Shown here: in pieces, positions 60,201-64,000 of the stretch
How positions within the stretch are numbered: the first letter of the stretch is position 1
Layout of the letters: each line of letters starts with the position of its first letter
From: Archilochus colubris
Lineage: Eukaryota > Chordata > Aves > Apodiformes > Trochilidae
Assembly: GCA_023079485.1 (NCBI GenBank)
Contig: CM041090.1
Span: forward strand, 7,996,519-8,060,518
Direction of reading: 5' to 3'
Length of the DNA stretch: 64,000 nt
Notes under the pieces: model-generated
The model's database searches: none
What the model saw: only the letters and a program-made list of their open reading frames with translations
Told to the model about the DNA's origin: nothing
Translations under genes and position numbers: made by a program

Positions 60201-63200
60201 TGCAAAGAAACCAAGTACTTTAGGTCTCAATTCCTCAAAAGAAAAAAAAAAAGTATCTCAAAATTGCAGTTAACTCTTGATCACAACAGAAATAGTATAA
60301 CCCTAAAACAATAAACTGAAATGGTAATCTTGGAGGTGTGTTGATCCCCATTAATTGCCTGCCACTACGAGAAACTTACATCTCCCTGTGTGAAAAGTTG
60401 GATAATGAACCCAGTAAACTCACCAGTGCACTTCTCTGAAATACTTTTCTTCCCAATGTAACAAACACCCAGCCCTCACACTTGAGGACTGTCAATGAGC
60501 TAACAGAGATAACATCAATCAGTCACATCATGTCACATCTCTACAGTCACAAACACCACAGCCTTGAGGAATTCACTGTCATTTCTACAGTCTAGGAAGC
60601 GGCCTTCAAAACTAAAGCTTAAGTGAGGATGAGAGAGGAGATGGTGAAAGAGAGCACACATCCTGCAGACCAAGACTGGGCCCTTTACTGTACTTTCACT
60701 TACCTTGTTCTCATCACTGTCCATATCCTGAATCAGATTATCAAGATCCTGTATCCAGAGAAGAAAAAAAGGTGTGATTGTAGTTTGCAAACCTTTACCC
60801 CACCAAGGAGCAAACACTCCTGCCTAGAGGAAGTGCTGCAGAGATCACAGCTGGATGGTTACACAGTCCCAACTGTGAGTGCTACAGATGTAAAAAATGC
60901 ACAGTCCAGTTCTTCCCTTTACCACAGCCTCTCCTGCCTCCTGTGTCTGTGGGGTATCCCTAGAGAATGCTATGAGCCTGGGAGACCCCCATGGACATGG
61001 CTCATGTTGCTTGAAATGAATTTGTAGGTTCTCCTCACCCCAGCAGGAGTCATCCCTGTGGCCCACCCTGACCCAAGGGGTGGACTGCATCTCCTAGCCT
61101 GACTAGTAGAACTTCACAGAGGACATCATCTTCCTTCAATGGGATGGAAAAGACACTAGGGTAGACAAAAGAAATCCTGAAAGGGTTTCCTATGGAGGCA
61201 GGAAGTTTCCACCTCAACACATCCACTGTGTAGCCAGGGAACCCTCATTAAATGGAACACCTCCCATCCCAGTCTGGAGCATTTGGCAGGATCCTGTGAA
61301 GCAAAGGTTCCTTCCCATCATGGGTACTCACTTGGGAAGTGTAGGATGGGACCATGCTACAGCTGGTTACTGTTTCCTCTCAAAGTAACTTGCATAAGGC
61401 AAACCACACACTCCCACCTTTAAGCAATGCATGTAGTACAGAGCCAGAAGATAGGAAGGACTCACTAAGAGAGCAGCACCAGCACCACAAGATGGTTTCC
61501 CTGTAGTCTGTATTTTATATACCCACTTTACTTCAAATAGGACACAATGCAGGACAGAATTACCTCAGAAGGAATATTCTTGAACTCATTTAGACAGTTT
61601 AGGATAATGTTATCCCCATCATTTTTTGCTGCAACTCCAGACTCATTGACACACTTGAGGAGCTGCCGGATCTCACTGTATTTCTGCTGCTTCACCAGCT
61701 GCTTGGCCACTTTGCTGTACACTTCTGTAGCCTCCAGCTGGAAGTCCTAGAGGTAGATGGAATACCAGAGCAACATGTTCAGTGTCCTCTGCAGGGAGTA
61801 TATACATACAACTGAGACAATCTCTTGTCAGGACAAAATATCACACCGTGCTCCTAAGCAGTCAAGACTGCTTTGTGGGCTTCTGATTCTTCCAGCCACC
61901 ACTGCTCAGGGCTGGCTTAAAGGTTTTCTACAATCAGACTAGCACAATTAAATTTTGCTCAAGAACAAAAGCACTGTTACCACCTCCTTTTCAGGGTGGT
62001 AAAACATCAGCTTTATTTCCTCTGGCAAAAGTTCTTTCCAAGGTCCCTCCCCACTTCCCCATCACTTTTGCAAGCTCCCACTATATTCCTCCAGACACCC
62101 CACCAGCAGCAACCTTATGTATCCCAAGAAACAGGAGGCAACTGACCATACACCTCCCATATGAAGGAACATATTTTAAAAGTTGTGGACTGATCCTGGC
62201 AAGAATAAGGCAAAAAATAAAATAAAAGAAAAATAAAATAAAATAAAATAAAATAAAATAAAATAAAATAAAATAAAATAAAATAAAATAAAATAAAATA
62301 AAATAAAATAAAATAAAATAAAATAAAATAGGAAGGGAATAGAAGTCATGCCAAGCAGTCAATTTTTTCTGGGAGGTAGTGACTGCTGTTACAGTAGGAA
62401 GTGCTATTTTTCTAAAGCTCTGCATCTCACTACCAACAGGCATTCTGCCTTGCACATCCTGACCTGAAAGAAGCAGCAAGGCCTGCCATATCCACAAACA
62501 CTCTTTCAGGGTGCCACCTCTGTCCAGAAGTGGCCCTGCTACAACTTCTGTCCTCCACAGGAGGCAACTCCAAACTATGCTGTTTGAAACAACATCATTT
62601 AGCAGCTTCTAATATACAGATGAGAAACACACAGAAATGTTTGGAGGTTCATGAACTATGCTGACTGATAAGAGCCACAGCTTCTATCCAGACAGGAGGA
62701 AGGAGAGGTCCTCAGAGGGAGTTTCCTGTTAATCAGCTTTGCTCTACCATCCAGAGATAGTCCTGGCCTTATCTGTTCACTGTGGCTTTGCATGGCTATC
62801 ACAAACTGCAGACACACCAAGTTAGAGCTCTCTACTACCATCTGTGATTGTGGTGTGCCAGAGTTAAGCCACTGCCTGAGGTGCACAACAAAGGAAAAGT
62901 TGTACTTAATTCCTCTGTAGGAATTACTATGAAATTGTTCTACTGAAGCAGCATCCTAACTTTCTTACCAAGCTTCCTCCAAATACCTGGACATTTAAGA
63001 CTTGAAAATAGTGACTTTTTCTCAGAAGAGGTTTTTCTTTCTGAGGATAATTTGAAAAAAGACCCTTGCTTTAACAGTTGTTGCTTGCAGGAGCTACTTT
63101 TGTAATGTTAGTCCTTGTTATATATAAAGTTTTTTCATACCTGAAGGACTCTAAATGCAATCCCAAACCCTTCTTCAATGTTTTTCCCTTCCAGTATGAC

Positions 63201-64000
63201 CTGAAAACAGAGGCATAAACAAGTTTTGGCAAACACATTCCTTTTTAATTGCATACAGTTAAGTAACAATGCATTTCCACATTTTGCCCAGAGGCTAAAA
63301 GACAATGCATTACTTCAACACAAAACAGCTCCACCCTAACAAGTAAATTCAGAAAAAAAAATGAACGCCACATGCTACACATGGAGCTGAGCTGAAGTTA
63401 AGAAGGGTTAGAATAATAGTGATGTTTGCCTTGCTTAAAAACATAACATTATCTAGCCAAAAGGCACATTAACTATTTGTATTTGGGATCCTCTGCCTCT
63501 GAAAGTTGGAACTTTGAGGAGCGAAACACCAAATTCTACTTAGAGGAAAACCATGAGTTTTTAATAAATGTAGGCTACATACAGGCACAAGTAACCTGCC
63601 CATGAAAAAAAAGCCTCCTCCAACTATCAAATGTTTCAACATGTATATTAAGTTATGCTATTTCAAACACAGTTCTATTTTTGTCATCAATAATAAGTAC
63701 CTTGCAAGCAACATCCATTTTCATGTTATTGTTTCCAAACAGTGTGGGCAAGGAGGAACCTGTCATTTGAGAGGTTCCTGAACTTTCACATCGATGCAGA
63801 AACTTTGTTACTTCCATCTGCAGATCTACTGTATTGATGTGTCTAGAGAGAAGAAAAATTCTGATTTTATTTTGAAATAAAGAAAGCATCCATTATTATT
63901 TGTGTGAGCTTACTAATTTCTTCAACACATTTCAAAATCATACTTATTTCTGAATAATAATTGTTCAGTTATTTTGACTTCATCTTGTCTGCAGCCAACT
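57205..64000 (-). CDS. ZFYVE26: ZFYVE26 (spastizin), C-terminal exons, partial
   Basis: Large FYVE-domain protein that acts with SPG11 and AP-5 in lysosome reformation and autophagy; human loss causes spastic paraplegia 15. Only the 3' end is present. Coding exons on the minus strand are 63842-63701, 63200-63141, 61746-61564, 60748-60704 and 59638-59429 (stop TAA). They join with GT-AG junctions into one frame of about 212 residues. Recognisable pieces are EVTKFLHRCESSGTS with LPTLFGNNNMKMDVACK, then EVYSKVAKQLVKQQKYSEI, and the last exon CNKLRSAYLVSVRQEKSRA with ICAQWL, matching the human C-terminus. The 3' UTR probably runs down to a minus-strand AATAAA at 57205-57210, about 2.2 kb. The gene is cut by the window edge, not broken. 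Confidence 0.93.
62228..62330 (-). repeat. (AAAAT)n microsatellite, about 20 units
   Basis: Pure pentanucleotide array in the ZFYVE26 intron between exons 63200-63141 and 61746-61564. On the minus (transcribed) strand it reads (ATTTT)n. The minus-strand ORF through it (repeating FILFY) is a repeat artefact. Confidence 0.97.

Noticed and set aside
62081..62497. 138-aa minus-strand ORF
   Set aside because: Its middle is the translated (ATTTT)n microsatellite, and no splice or family support exists.

Overview
The window is nuclear DNA from a vertebrate, almost certainly a bird. Several CR1 LINE fragments with the typical ATTCTATGATTCTA-type 3' ends are present, together with avian-type LTR debris and compact CpG-island promoters. 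The gene order PIGH - ARG2 - VTI1B - RDH12-like - ZFYVE26 matches human 14q24.1. Five protein-coding genes were reconstructed exon by exon from splice sites, reading phase and known family sequence. Four are complete (PIGH, ARG2, VTI1B, RDH12-like). The fifth, ZFYVE26, is the 3' end of a gene that continues beyond the right edge.

Layout. 1-4570: no gene recognised, one CR1 fragment. 4570-5365: a GC-rich ERV/LTR-like interspersed repeat that abuts the PIGH stop codon. 5370-10428 (minus): PIGH, 4 exons, 191 aa. 10030-13700: two CpG islands serving the divergent pair PIGH (minus) and ARG2 (plus). 12967-36271 (plus): ARG2, 8 exons, 356 aa; its long introns hold CR1 pieces, a solo LTR and two fold-back LTR elements. 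36680-48600 (minus): VTI1B, 6 exons, 232 aa, convergent with ARG2 with tightly packed polyadenylation signals; intron 1 carries two abutting CR1 copies, one with reverse-transcriptase sequence. 48230-49960: CpG island with a bidirectional promoter between VTI1B and RDH12. 49092-55031 (plus): RDH12-like gene, 7 exons, 326 aa, with two GC-AG introns. 55377-57204: short intergenic stretch. 57205-64000 (minus): 3' UTR and last five coding exons of ZFYVE26.

The genes are functionally unrelated housekeeping or metabolic genes: GPI-anchor synthesis, mitochondrial arginine catabolism, endosomal SNARE, retinal reduction, and lysosome/autophagy trafficking. What links them is their arrangement, which alternates between divergent (shared CpG promoters) and convergent (shared 3' ends).

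The most unusual structure is a pair of fold-back LTR elements in ARG2 introns 4 and 6. Each is flanked by a short target-site duplication and begins TGTAG and ends CTACA. They appear to be inverted copies of the same LTR U3 end that integrated as single units. Other points worth a second look are the two GC-AG introns in RDH12, a 33-bp tandem repeat over the PIGH start codon, and the single RDH gene where mammals have RDH11 and RDH12.
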